NCBI RefSeq assembly: GCF_900100205.1
Contig: NZ_FNEQ01000004.1
Location: 1 to 64,000, forward strand
DNA from: Duganella sp. OV510
GTDB taxonomy: Bacteria > Pseudomonadota > Gammaproteobacteria > Burkholderiales > Burkholderiaceae_D
Direction: 5' to 3'
DNA: 64,000 nucleotides
Shown here: one piece after another, positions 35,492 through 44,913 of the stretch
How the letters are laid out: every line of letters begins with the position of its first letter
Position numbering within the stretch: the stretch's first letter is position 1
Notes under the pieces: generated by a model
The model's input: only the letters and a program-made list of their open reading frames with translations
Database searches by the model: none
Told to the model about the DNA's origin: nothing
Translations under genes and position numbers: made by a program

Positions 35492-38400
35492 TCAATGCTT
35501 ATTTACCGTCTTCAACGGCAGCGGATGCACCGCTTCGTGGCCGGCTGGCGCGATGGCGGCATCGGCGGCGATTTCCACGTCGCTCATCGGCCCGGTGCCG
35601 CTGTATTTGTCGAGGAACAGGTAGATCACCGGCGTGATGTACAGCGTGATCACTTGCGAGAAGATCAGGCCGCCCACCACGGCCAGGCCCAGCGGCTGGC
35701 GCAGTTCGGCGCCGGCGCCCAGGCCCAGCGCGATCGGCAGCGCGCCCATCAGCGCCGCCATGGTGGTCATCATGATCGGGCGGAAACGCAGGATACAAGC
35801 CTGGCGTATCGCCACTTCCGGCGTCAGCCCCTCGTTGCGCTGCGCGTGCAGCGCGAAGTCGATCATCATGATGGCGTTCTTCTTGACGATACCGATCAGC
35901 ATCAGGATGCCGATGATGGCGATCATGGTCAGGTCCAGATTGAACAGCCGCAGCGTAATCAGCGCCCCCACCGCCGCCGACGGCAGGCCGGCCAGGATGG
36001 TCAGCGGGTGGATGTAGCTCTCATACAGCACGCCCAGCAGCACGTAGATGACGCCCAGCGCGGCGATAATCAGGATCAGCTGGCTGCCCTGCGAGCTCTG
36101 GAACACCGCCGCGTCGCCGCCGTAGTTGGTGATGATCGATGGCGGCAGGCGCATGTCGGCGCCCCAGGCGTCGATCTTGGCGGTGGCCGTGCCCAGCGGC
36201 ACGTCCGGCGCCAGGTTGAACGACAGCGTGATCGCCTGCAACTGGCCCTGGTGGTTGACGGCGGTAGGGCCGATGGTGCGTTCCACCGTGGCAAAGCTGG
36301 ACAGCTGCACCAGCTGGCCAGTCTTGTTGCGCACCGAGATCCGCGTCAGCGCGCTGTCGAACTGGCGGTCGGCGTCGGCCGCTTCCAGGATCACGTAGTA
36401 GCTGGCGGCCGGCGAGTAGATCGTCGATACCTGGCGCTCGCCAAAGGCCAGGTACAGCGCGGTGCGGATGTCGCCGATTGCCACGCCGAGGTTGTTGGCC
36501 TTGTCGCGGTCGATTTTCAGCGACGCTTGCAGCCCCTTGTTCTGCGAGTCGCTGGTGACGTCGCGGAAGTCCGGATCGGCGCGCATGCGCTCCATGTATT
36601 TGTCGGCCCACTCATTCAGCGCGCCGGGACTGACCGATTGCAGCGTGTACTGGTAGCGCGACTTCGACTGGCGGCCGCCCAGCTGCAAGTTCTGCACCGG
36701 GCTCAGGTAGACGGCAATGCCCGGCACCTGCTTGGTGGCCTTGCGCAGGCTGTCCAGCACTTGCGGCATCTTCTGGCGTTCGCTGCGCGGTTTCAGCACC
36801 AGGAACATGCGGCCGGTATTGCCGCCGCCGACGAAGGAAGTCACGTCCTGCACGTTCGGATCGGCCTTGATGACGGCGGCGACCTTCTCCTGCAACTCCA
36901 TCAGCGAGGCCGACGAGATATCTTCCGACGCTTCGGTGTTGACGCGGATCTGCCCCAGGTCTTCCTCCGGGAAGAAGCCTTTCGGGATGGTGATATACAG
37001 CACCGCCGTCAGCGCGAAGGTGCCCAGCGCCAGCAGCAACACGATGTAGCGATAATGCAGCGCGGTGTCCAGCGTACGGGCGTAGAAGTCGCGCAGCGCG
37101 CCGAAGCCGGCTTCGAACCAGCGGCCGAGGAAGTTGCCTTTGTCGTGCTCTGGATCGATGGCGTCGGCCGGCAGCATGCGGCTGGCCAGCATCGGCACCA
37201 GCATCAGCGACACCGCCGCCGACACCAGCACCGACAACGCCACCACCACGGCGAATTCGTGGAACATCAGGCCGATCACGCCCGGCATGAAGAAGATCGG
37301 AATGAACACCGCCACCAGCGACACGGAAATCGAAATAATCGTGAAGCCCATTTCCTTGGCGCCCACCAGCGAAGCTTCCAGCGGCCGCTTGCCCATCTCG
37401 ATGTGGCGCACAATGTTTTCCAGCACCACGATGGCGTCATCGACCACCAGGCCGACCGCGAGCGTAATGCCCAGCAGCGAGACGTTGTCCAGCGAGTAGC
37501 CAAACGCATACAGCAGCGCCAGCGCGCCCAGCAGCGAGATCGGCATGGTGATTGCCGGGATAAACGTCGCAGCGGCGCGGCGCAGGAACAGGAAGATCAC
37601 CATCACCACCAGGAAGATGGTCAGCAGCAGCGTCAGGTTGACGTCGTGGATCGCTTCGCGGATCGACACCGAACGGTCGTTGACCAGGTTGATGTTGATC
37701 GACGCCGGCAGCTGCGCCTTGAACTGCGGCAGCAGGCGGCGCACGCCGTCCACCACCTGCACGGTATTCGCATCCGGCTGGCGCTGCACCAGCAGCACGA
37801 TGGAGCGCTCGCCGTTGTAGCTGCCGGCCGCCTTGGTCGACTGGAAGCTATCCTGCACTTCGGCCACATCCTTCAGGCGCACCGGCTCGCCATTGCGCTG
37901 GGCGACGATCAGCTCGGCGTAGTCGGCGGCTTTCATCAGCTGGGCGTTGCCGGTGATGGTCAGTGTCTGCTTCGGTCCGTCGAGAATGCCCAGCGGCGTG
38001 TTGGCGTTGGCCGACTTGATTGCATCCTGCAGCTCTTGCAGCGTCAGGTTGCGCGCGTTCATCAGGTCCGACTTGGCGCGGACGCGCACGGCAAAGCGTT
38101 TCTGGCCGTTGACCGACACCTGCGCCACGCCAGGCAGCGTCGACAGGCTAGGCGCGATCAGATTCTCGGCGTAATCATTCAGCTCCGACAGGCTCAGTGA
38201 CGGCGAGTTCATGGTCATGAACAGCACCGGCGCGTCGGCCGGATTGACCTTGCGGTAGGACGGCAGGTCCGTCATCTCGATCGGCAACTGGCGCTGGGCG
38301 CGCAACAGCGCCGCCTGCACGTCAACCGCCGCTTCGTTGACGTTGATGCTGGGATCGAACTCCAGCGTCAGCGAGGAGTTGCCCAGCGTGTTGGTGGAGG

Positions 38401-38641
38401 TAATCAGCGATAGGCCGGCAATGGTCGAGAACTGCTTCTCCAGCGGCAGCGCCACCGACGAGGCCATGGTGTCCGGCGAAGCGCCCGGCAGGTCGGCCGA
38501 AACGTTGATCACCGGCGTGTTGTAACTCGGCAGCGCAGCCACCGGGATGTAGAAGTAGGACAGCACGCCCGCCAGGATCAGCGTGGCCGACAACAGCACC
38601 ACCATCACCGGGCGGCGGATGCACAACTCGGAAAGGTTCAT
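35492..38641 (-). CDS. RND multidrug efflux permease (AcrB/MdtBC family)
   Basis: The 1049-residue inner-membrane pump has the twelve-helix RND layout with two large periplasmic loops. The start LSELCIRRPVMVVLLSATLI and the proton-relay Asp pair in GLVVDDAIVVLENIVRH (near residue 405) are diagnostic, as are FIPIFFMPGVIGLMFHEFAV and the second-half NAIMMIDFAL. It exports drugs or toxic compounds using the proton gradient. It begins three bases after the adaptor stop codon. No outer-membrane factor gene is in this operon, so a TolC-like partner must be encoded elsewhere. MdtB/MdtC and MuxB/MuxC are the nearest types I recognise. Confidence 0.92.
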   Translation of the reverse strand: MNLSELCIRRPVMVVLLSATLILAGVLSYFYIPVAALPSYNTPVINVSADLPGASPDTMASSVALPLEKQFSTIAGLSLITSTNTLGNSSLTLEFDPSINVNEAAVDVQAALLRAQRQLPIEMTDLPSYRKVNPADAPVLFMTMNSPSLSLSELNDYAENLIAPSLSTLPGVAQVSVNGQKRFAVRVRAKSDLMNARNLTLQELQDAIKSANANTPLGILDGPKQTLTITGNAQLMKAADYAELIVAQRNGEPVRLKDVAEVQDSFQSTKAAGSYNGERSIVLLVQRQPDANTVQVVDGVRRLLPQFKAQLPASININLVNDRSVSIREAIHDVNLTLLLTIFLVVMVIFLFLRRAAATFIPAITMPISLLGALALLYAFGYSLDNVSLLGITLAVGLVVDDAIVVLENIVRHIEMGKRPLEASLVGAKEMGFTIISISVSLVAVFIPIFFMPGVIGLMFHEFAVVVALSVLVSAAVSLMLVPMLASRMLPADAIDPEHDKGNFLGRWFEAGFGALRDFYARTLDTALHYRYIVLLLALGTFALTAVLYITIPKGFFPEEDLGQIRVNTEASEDISSASLMELQEKVAAVIKADPNVQDVTSFVGGGNTGRMFLVLKPRSERQKMPQVLDSLRKATKQVPGIAVYLSPVQNLQLGGRQSKSRYQYTLQSVSPGALNEWADKYMERMRADPDFRDVTSDSQNKGLQASLKIDRDKANNLGVAIGDIRTALYLAFGERQVSTIYSPAASYYVILEAADADRQFDSALTRISVRNKTGQLVQLSSFATVERTIGPTAVNHQGQLQAITLSFNLAPDVPLGTATAKIDAWGADMRLPPSIITNYGGDAAVFQSSQGSQLILIIAALGVIYVLLGVLYESYIHPLTILAGLPSAAVGALITLRLFNLDLTMIAIIGILMLIGIVKKNAIMMIDFALHAQRNEGLTPEVAIRQACILRFRPIMMTTMAALMGALPIALGLGAGAELRQPLGLAVVGGLIFSQVITLYITPVIYLFLDKYSGTGPMSDVEIAADAAIAPAGHEAVHPLPLKTVNKH

Positions 38642-38644
38642 CGC

Positions 38645-39811
38645 TTAGCCTTTCTGCTTAGGACCATCAGCCTTGGCATCGGCCGGCTTGTCCGCCGCCG
38701 CGATGCGCACCTTGCCGCCCGGCCGCAGGTTCTGCTTGCCGTCGACGATTACCTGTTCATCGCCATTCAGTCCCGACACGGCGGCACTTTCGCCAAAGGC
38801 ATACAGACGCTTGATGTTGACCACCTTGGCGGAATGGTCCTTGTCCACCGCGTACACAAACGTGCCGCGGGTATTGCTAATGATAGCGTTTTGCGGAATC
38901 ACCGTCGCATCTTTCAGCACCTGCGAAATCAGCTTGGTGTTGACGTACTGGCCTGGCCACAGGCTGGTGTCCTTGTTGTCGAACTGGGCCTTGACGCGGA
39001 TCACGCCGGCCACCGGGTCGACGGTGTTGTCAATGAAGCTGAGCTTGCCGTTGACCGCCACGCTGGAATTGTCCAGCGTCACCTGCACCGGCACTGCGCC
39101 TTCGCGCTGCGCCGCCATCAGGCCAGCCAGCGCGGTTTCCGGCAGCGTGAACGCCACCGTGATCGGATCCAGCTGGGTTACCGAAGTCAGCAAGGTGGTC
39201 ATCTGCACCAGGCTGCCCGGATAGACGTTGATGGCGCCGACGCGGCCGTTCATCGGCGCGCGGATCGCGGTGTAGCTGGCGTCGACGCCAGCCGAGCGCA
39301 CGGCGGCGATGTCGGCCTGCAACAAGGCGCGGGCCGAGTCGACCTGGGCTTTCAGCGTATCCACCGCGCCCTGGGCGATGAATTTTTTGTCCAGCAATTC
39401 GGTGGCGCGCTGGTACTGGCGCTCGTAGTCGGCCAGCGAGGCGCGGTCGCGTTCGACCTGCGCTTGCGCCTTGTCCAGATTGGCGCGCTCGCTGCGGTCG
39501 TCCAGCGTGAACATCAGTTCGCCGGATTTGACGAACTGCCCTTCCTTGATATGCACTTTGGCAATGGTGCTGGTGGTCTGCGGGTGCAGGTCCACCGTGC
39601 TGATCGGCGTGACCGTACCATTCGCCTGCAGCGTCACCGGCACATCCTGTTTTTTCGGCGCGACGATGCTGACCGTGGTTGGCCCTTGCGGCGCGTTGTT
39701 GTTCATTTTGCTGCCGGTCGGCGGATGGTCGCCACCATGCGTCGCGTACCAGATGCCGCCGCCCACTACCACGATTGCGCCGATCAGGGATGCTAAGGAA
39801 GATTTTTTCAT
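38645..39811 (-). CDS. RND efflux periplasmic adaptor (MdtA-like membrane fusion protein)
   Basis: The 388-residue adaptor has an N-terminal membrane anchor (SLASLIGAIVVVGGGIWYAT), then the lipoyl halves TVDLHPQTTSTIAKVHIKEG and IRAPMNGRVGAINVYPGSLV around an alpha-hairpin coiled coil (about 105-165), a beta-barrel domain with LDPITVAFTLPE and a membrane-proximal domain. These link the RND permease to an outer-membrane channel. The C-terminus is Lys/Asp-rich. A terminator-like hairpin lies between it and the upstream sensor kinase gene. Confidence 0.92.
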   Translation of the reverse strand: MKKSSLASLIGAIVVVGGGIWYATHGGDHPPTGSKMNNNAPQGPTTVSIVAPKKQDVPVTLQANGTVTPISTVDLHPQTTSTIAKVHIKEGQFVKSGELMFTLDDRSERANLDKAQAQVERDRASLADYERQYQRATELLDKKFIAQGAVDTLKAQVDSARALLQADIAAVRSAGVDASYTAIRAPMNGRVGAINVYPGSLVQMTTLLTSVTQLDPITVAFTLPETALAGLMAAQREGAVPVQVTLDNSSVAVNGKLSFIDNTVDPVAGVIRVKAQFDNKDTSLWPGQYVNTKLISQVLKDATVIPQNAIISNTRGTFVYAVDKDHSAKVVNIKRLYAFGESAAVSGLNGDEQVIVDGKQNLRPGGKVRIAAADKPADAKADGPKQKG

Positions 39812-39879
39812 TTTAATAATAATTTTGCCGTCGAAAAATATTGCCGCCGTGCATGGGCGGAATATTGTCGCATAGTATC

Positions 39880-39926
39880 CATGAGAAAAACTGCACCCGT
39901 ATTACGCCGGACAGTTTTTTCTCATG
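39880..39926 (-). terminator. Long inverted repeat after the sensor kinase gene
   Basis: CATGAGAAAAACTG (39880-39893) is complementary, except for one extra base, to CAGTTTTTTCTCATG (39912-39926). It lies eight bases after the kinase stop codon on the minus strand and before the adaptor gene. It is probably a terminator or processing site that separates expression of the two-component genes from the efflux genes; its T-run lies within the stem. Confidence 0.6.
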
Positions 39927-39933
39927 AGGTAGA

Positions 39934-41289
39934 TCAGTTGCCTGCGTAGTATTCCGGCACCACGAGTGTCACCTCCAGCCCGCCGTCCTTATGGTTGGCC
40001 AGGGTGACGGCAGCGCCGTGCTGTTCAGCGATATTGCGGGCGATGGTCAAGCCCAGCCCCGTGCCGCCGGATTCGCGCGACCGCGAAGTTTCGATGCGAT
40101 AGAACGGTTCGAACACCCGTGCCATCTGGTCCGGCGCAATGCCCGGGCCGCCGTCGCGGATACTGATGCGCGCCGAGCCCACCAGGCGCTCCACCGTCAC
40201 GTTGGCATAGCGACCATATTTGACGGCGTTATCAATCAGGTTGACCAGGCAGCGGCGGATCGCCAGCGGCCGGCCCATCAGCGCCATGGCGGCGCGGCCA
40301 CGCAGTTCAACCTGTTGGCCGACGTCGGAAGCGTCGCTGCAGACGCTGTCGAGCAGCGCGTCCAGGTCCAGCGCCTGCATGGTTTCGCTGGAATCCATGC
40401 TGCGCGCCAGGTCCAGCCCTTCCTTGACCATTTGCTGCATGGCCGACAGATCGTCAATCAGACGCTGCTGTAATTCCTTGTCGTCGACTTTTTCGAGCCG
40501 CAGGCGTAGCCGCGTCAGCGGCGTCTGCAAGTCGTGGGTGATGGCGGCCAGCATCTGCGTGCGCTGGGTGATGTGCTGGCGGATACGCGCCTGCATGGCG
40601 TTGAAGGCAGCGCTGGCCTGGCGGATCTCAGAAGCGCCGCTGAGCACCACCGGCGCGTGGTTGATGTCGTTGCCGAGATCCTTGGCCGCTTGCGCCAGGC
40701 GCTTCAGCGGACGCATCGACATGCGCGCCACCCAGTAGGCAAGGAAGGCGATCGACAGCAGGAACGGCGCCAGCGACAACAGCTCGCTGTTGGCCGAGGC
40801 TGGCGCCTGGCGCGGTGGCAGCACCGACAGCTTGAGGATCTGGCCGTCGTACAGGCGCACGTTCATGGTTTCGCAAGTGCCGCGCCACTGGCTGGAGGCA
40901 AACAGGCTGGTGGTCTGGCGCGGCTGGTCGCAGGCAGCTGGATGCTCGTTCAGCGGGATCAGCTTGTAGCGCTCGCCCAGGCGCTGTTGCAGCGCGGTGG
41001 AGAATTCGGTCGGCGGCAGCGTTGGCAGCTGCGGCGTGTCGCTCATCTCCAGCTTGACCGTGCCACGCGCGGCAGCAACCAGGAAGGTCGGGCGCGCGCT
41101 TTCCGGCATGACGTCGGCGGTGGTGATCAGTTGCTCGGCCCGTTCAAGCGCGTGGAAGTCGCGGTAGCGCTCCAGCGCGCGGGTGCGTTCGTTGACGGCC
41201 AGCCACTGGGTCAGCGCCGCCGAAGCGACGATACCCAGCAGCAGGACCAGGAACACGCGCCCGGTCATCGAACCGAGGAAGGCTTTCAC
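39934..41289 (-). CDS. Sensor histidine kinase (EnvZ/BaeS type), GTG start
   Basis: The 451-residue kinase has a membrane helix at about 11-31, a periplasmic sensor of about 135 residues with two cysteines (120 and 139), a second helix near 168-188, and a HAMP segment (RMSMRPLKRLAQAAKDLG). His252 in AAITHDLQTPLTRLRLRLEK is the phosphorylation site; the ATPase shows LIDNAVKYG (N box), DGGPGIAP (G1) and GGTGLGLTIARNI (G2). It starts with GTG and overlaps the response regulator by four bases (GTGA). The neighbouring pump and Spy-like gene suggest an envelope-stress sensor. Confidence 0.93.
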   Translation of the reverse strand: MKAFLGSMTGRVFLVLLLGIVASAALTQWLAVNERTRALERYRDFHALERAEQLITTADVMPESARPTFLVAAARGTVKLEMSDTPQLPTLPPTEFSTALQQRLGERYKLIPLNEHPAACDQPRQTTSLFASSQWRGTCETMNVRLYDGQILKLSVLPPRQAPASANSELLSLAPFLLSIAFLAYWVARMSMRPLKRLAQAAKDLGNDINHAPVVLSGASEIRQASAAFNAMQARIRQHITQRTQMLAAITHDLQTPLTRLRLRLEKVDDKELQQRLIDDLSAMQQMVKEGLDLARSMDSSETMQALDLDALLDSVCSDASDVGQQVELRGRAAMALMGRPLAIRRCLVNLIDNAVKYGRYANVTVERLVGSARISIRDGGPGIAPDQMARVFEPFYRIETSRSRESGGTGLGLTIARNIAEQHGAAVTLANHKDGGLEVTLVVPEYYAGN

Positions 41290-42014
41290 GCTTGTGGCTC
41301 CACCGTCACCTGGCCGGCCAGCACGTAGCCGCCGTTGCGCACAGTCTTGATGATTTGCGGCATGCGTGCGTCTTCGCCCAGCTTTTGCCGCAAGCGGCTG
41401 ATCTGGATGTCGATCGAGCGGTCGAACGGATCAGCGTCGCGGCCTTGCGTCAGGTTCAGCAGCTGGTCGCGGTTGAGCACGCGGTTCGGATGTTCAAGGA
41501 ACACCTTCAGCAGGCGGAACTCGGCGCCCGACAGCATGATGACGATGCCATCCGGATTAAGCAGGTGGCGCGCGGTCAGATCGAGTGTCCAGCCGGAGAA
41601 TTTCATTTGCTGCGCCTTGTCGGCGCCAACGCCGACCGGCATGGCGTTGCTGCGGCGCAGGACGCTGCGGATGCGCGCCAGCAGCTCGCGCGGCTCGAAC
41701 GGCTTCGGCAGGTAATCGTCGGCGCCCATTTCCAGGCCGAGGATGCGGTCCAGCGGCTCGTTGCGGGCAGTCAGCATGATCACCGGCAGGGTCGAGTGGG
41801 CGCGCAGCTTGCGGCACAAGGTCAGGCCGTCGTCGCCTGGCAGGTTGAGATCAAGCACGACCAGCTCCGGACGGCCTTCGTCCAGCAGCTTCCACATGGC
41901 GGCGCCATCGGGCGCGCACAGCGCGCGGTAGCCGTTCGACTCCAGGTAATCCGCCAGCAAGGTGCGGATGTCGCGATCGTCATCGACAATTAAGATAGTT
42001 GATGTGGGTTCCAT
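41286..42014 (-). CDS. OmpR-family response regulator
   Basis: The product is 242 residues from the start MEPTSTILIVDDDRDIRTLL. The receiver shows the acidic DDD cluster at 11-13, the phosphoacceptor Asp55 in VVLDLNLPGDDG and Lys104 in LPKPFEPRELL. The C-terminal winged-helix DNA-binding domain (about 140-235) contains LSGAEFRLLKVFLEHPNRVL and RSIDIQISRLRQKLGED. An ATG five codons upstream (42029) is an alternative start; earlier in-frame ATGs are not family-like. It is divergent from the Spy-like gene, so the shared gap is its most likely operator region. Confidence 0.93.
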   Translation of the reverse strand: MEPTSTILIVDDDRDIRTLLADYLESNGYRALCAPDGAAMWKLLDEGRPELVVLDLNLPGDDGLTLCRKLRAHSTLPVIMLTARNEPLDRILGLEMGADDYLPKPFEPRELLARIRSVLRRSNAMPVGVGADKAQQMKFSGWTLDLTARHLLNPDGIVIMLSGAEFRLLKVFLEHPNRVLNRDQLLNLTQGRDADPFDRSIDIQISRLRQKLGEDARMPQIIKTVRNGGYVLAGQVTVEPQA

Positions 42015-42203
42015 GCCGTCATTATCCATTGAAGACCATGCGGCAATTGTATCGTCTTGTATATGGGCTTTGGTGCTTAACATCTGGATACAAAAACCGG
42101 CACCAGAGCAACGTACTAGCAACCTTCGAGGGCCAATATGGTCTCCAACGCAGCACACATCCGGTGCGGCGATTGATGAACCCTCAACAATGAAGGAACG
42201 ACC

Positions 42204-42740
42204 ATGAACATCTTACGTAAAAGCATACTGATCGGTTTCACCGTGCTGGGCATGGCCGCAGCGCATGCTCAGGAAACCCAGCCAGCGCAGAAGCCGCACG
42301 GCGCTCATCCGCATCCGAACAGGGAACAGATGCAGGTGAAGATGGCCGATATGTACGCCAAGCGCCAGGCGCGTCTGCATGATTTGCTGAAGCTGACCGC
42401 GCAGCAGGAATCGGCCTGGGCCAGTTATCAGGCCGCCATCAAGCCTGCGGCTTTCGATGGCCAGCGTCCGGAACGCAAGCCGATGAACAAGCTGACCGCG
42501 CCGGAACGCCTGAACCTGGCGCTGGACATGACCAAGAAGCGCGAGGCGTTCCTCGAAACCCGCGTGAAGGCGGTCACCACCTTCTATGCGCAATTGAATC
42601 CGGCGCAGCAGACGCTGTTTGATGAGCACGGTTTGCGCGGCCCGCGCGGTGAACATGGTCGTCGCGGCCACGGCCAGCGTGGCGGCTGGGGCCATGGCCA
42701 TCACGAAGGCTGGGGCGGCCCAGCGCCACGCCAGGGCTGA
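42204..42740 (+). CDS. Spy/CpxP-like periplasmic LTXXQ protein
   Basis: The 178-residue precursor has a signal peptide (ILIGFTVLGMAAAHAQ), then a His-rich stretch and a helical region with the LTXXQ motif LTAQQESAWASY near residue 69 and a second LN-P-QQ-LFDEHG copy near 132. The C-terminus is Gly/His/Arg-rich (GRRGHGQRGGWGHGHHEGWG). Spy and CpxP are cradle-shaped chaperones that protect envelope proteins and are induced by BaeSR and CpxAR. The His-rich ends may bind metal. It is divergent from the two-component operon, consistent with control by it, and convergent with dsbD. Confidence 0.87.
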   Translation: MNILRKSILIGFTVLGMAAAHAQETQPAQKPHGAHPHPNREQMQVKMADMYAKRQARLHDLLKLTAQQESAWASYQAAIKPAAFDGQRPERKPMNKLTAPERLNLALDMTKKREAFLETRVKAVTTFYAQLNPAQQTLFDEHGLRGPRGEHGRRGHGQRGGWGHGHHEGWGGPAPRQG

Positions 42741-44777
42741 TCAGTTCAGTGCGGACAGGGATGCGGTGAATTTCGCCGCATCCTGGAAGCCGATCACGCG
42801 CGAGTTAGGGATTTCCTTGCCCTGCTTATCGAACAGGATGATGCCGGGCGGGCCAAACAGGCCGAAGCGTTTCAGCATGGCCTTGTCGTCGTCATCGTTG
42901 GCGGTGACGTCGACTTGCAGCAGCAAGGTGTTGGCCAGCTTGGCGCGCACGTTCGTATCGACGAAGGTGAATTTTTCCATTTCCTTGCAGGACACGCACC
43001 AGTCGGCGTAGAAATCCAGCATCACGGTCTTGCCGCCGGTTTGCGCCAGCATGGCGTCCAGTTGCTGCACGGTCTTGACGCGCTGGAAGGCCAGCGGCGT
43101 TTCGTGGCCTTTGCCGGTTAAGTGGGCCAGCGGTGCCAGCGGATCACGGCCGCCGCTGACTACGCCGACCAGCTGCATGACGCCCAGCACGGCGACGATC
43201 ACGCCGAGCGATTTTGCGATCCATTGTCCGTTATTTAGCAGCAGATACATGCCGTAGCCGACCAGCAGGAGGGCCCAGCCCATCATCTGCACGGCGCCCG
43301 GCAGCACCGGCGACACCAGCCACCAGCCGACCGCCAGCATCAGCACGCCGAAGAAGCGTTTGACGTTGTCCATCCACGCGCCAGCTTTCGGCAACAGCGC
43401 GCCGGCCGAGACGCCAACCAGCAGCAGCGGCACGCTCATGCCGACCGCCATGGCAAACAGCGCAGCGCCGCCGATCACCACATCGCGCGACTGGCTGATG
43501 TAGACCAGGGCGGCGGCCAGCGGCGCGGCCACGCATGGGCCGACGATCAGTGCAGAAATCGCACCCATGATGAACACGCCGGCCAGCTTGCCGGAGCTCT
43601 GGCGGTTGGAGGCAGCGCTCAGCTTGTTTTGCAGCGCGGCCGGCACTTGCAGTTCGTAGAAGCCGAACATCGACAGCGACAACACAGCCATCAGCAGCGC
43701 GAAGGCGCCCAGCACCCATGGATTTTGCAGCGCGCTGGCCAGGCCTTCGCCAGCCAGGCCGGCCGCCACGCCCAGCGCGGTGTAGACCAGCGCCATGCCC
43801 AGCGAGTAGGTTGCCGACAGCATCAGGCCACGGCTGCGCGTAGTATTCGCGCCTTCGCCGACGATGATCGAGGACAGGATGGGCACCATCGGCAGCACAC
43901 ATGGCGTGAACGACAGGCCCAGGCCCAGCAAGGCGAACAGCGGCAGGATGACCAGCAGTTTGCCGGATTTCAGTGCGGCTTCCAGGCGGCCGGATTCGTT
44001 GACCGGCGCCGACGCGGCCGGCGCTGCGACCGGGGCTGGCGGGACGATGTCGGTGGCGGTTGGGTTAGGCACGGTGTAAATCTTGACGCCCGGCGTCAGC
44101 ACAGCGGCCTTGCCGCCATCGACGCCCTGGTTGACTGCGCCCTGCCCGGCCGCACCGGGCGCGCCGGCACCTGCACCGGTCGCGACAGCTTCACCAACGC
44201 GGCTCGCGCCGGCCGCCCCGATGGCAGTGCGCGCGCCAGCCGAAGCGGATGCGCCCGCAGCGTTGGTCGTACCGGCACCGACCGGGACCACCGCAGACGG
44301 CGCCGCCCCCGGCTTGGCAGTTTGTGCCGCCGGAATCGGCACCGATCCGCTGGCGCTCAGCGACGCTTTGTAATCCTGCGGCGCATAGCACAAGCCCTTC
44401 TCGGAGCAGCCTTGCCCGCCGACCTGCAACGTGAATGGACCGTTGCCCTCCACCGCCAGCGTAATGGTCACGCTTTTGCGATACGTCTCCACATCCTTGG
44501 CAAACGTCTCGTCGTAATGCACCTTGCCTGGCGGGATCTGCGGCACGCCCAACTTGGCGCCCTGCGCGCTGAACTTGAAGCGCTCGCGGTACATATAATA
44601 ACCGTCGGCGATCTGGAACGTCACCGCCGCCGTATGCCCATCCACCATGCGCGCCGAAAACTTGAACGCCTCCGACGGATCGAGGAACTCATCCGCAGCG
44701 CGGGCGGGCTGCAACAGCAGCGCGATCAGCGCCAGAAACGGCGCCAGCAATCGGGTGACACGGACAAAACGGGACAT
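42741..44777 (-). CDS. dsbD: Thiol:disulfide interchange protein DsbD
   Basis: DsbD carries reducing power from cytoplasmic thioredoxin to periplasmic DsbC-type and cytochrome-maturation proteins. The 678-residue protein has a signal peptide, an N-terminal immunoglobulin-like domain with the redox pair C124/C130 (QGCSEKGLCYAPQ), eight membrane helices with Cys in LSFTPCVLPMVPILS and VGPCVAAPLA, and a C-terminal thioredoxin domain with FYADWCVSCKEMEKF. Between the first two domains lies an unusually long Ala/Gly/Pro-rich linker (about residues 145-262). Its stop codon abuts that of the Spy-like gene. Confidence 0.96.
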   Translation of the reverse strand: MSRFVRVTRLLAPFLALIALLLQPARAADEFLDPSEAFKFSARMVDGHTAAVTFQIADGYYMYRERFKFSAQGAKLGVPQIPPGKVHYDETFAKDVETYRKSVTITLAVEGNGPFTLQVGGQGCSEKGLCYAPQDYKASLSASGSVPIPAAQTAKPGAAPSAVVPVGAGTTNAAGASASAGARTAIGAAGASRVGEAVATGAGAGAPGAAGQGAVNQGVDGGKAAVLTPGVKIYTVPNPTATDIVPPAPVAAPAASAPVNESGRLEAALKSGKLLVILPLFALLGLGLSFTPCVLPMVPILSSIIVGEGANTTRSRGLMLSATYSLGMALVYTALGVAAGLAGEGLASALQNPWVLGAFALLMAVLSLSMFGFYELQVPAALQNKLSAASNRQSSGKLAGVFIMGAISALIVGPCVAAPLAAALVYISQSRDVVIGGAALFAMAVGMSVPLLLVGVSAGALLPKAGAWMDNVKRFFGVLMLAVGWWLVSPVLPGAVQMMGWALLLVGYGMYLLLNNGQWIAKSLGVIVAVLGVMQLVGVVSGGRDPLAPLAHLTGKGHETPLAFQRVKTVQQLDAMLAQTGGKTVMLDFYADWCVSCKEMEKFTFVDTNVRAKLANTLLLQVDVTANDDDDKAMLKRFGLFGPPGIILFDKQGKEIPNSRVIGFQDAAKFTASLSALN

Positions 44778-44913
44778 GACGGCTTTCTCTCAAGGGAACT
44801 GTTCATTCGAGCAACAGCATAGTACACCGATGGCGTTTTTCCCGCCTGAGCAGGGCCTTAAAACCTTGATCTATGCGAAACTCGATTTTTTCACCGCACC
44901 GGAGCCCCAGCCT

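Noticed and set aside
35495..38200. 901-codon open frame on the plus strand, opposite the RND permease
   Set aside because: It is exactly antisense to a well-supported permease gene, is rich in His, Gln, Arg and Asp as expected of a GC-rich shadow frame, and has no recognisable domain.
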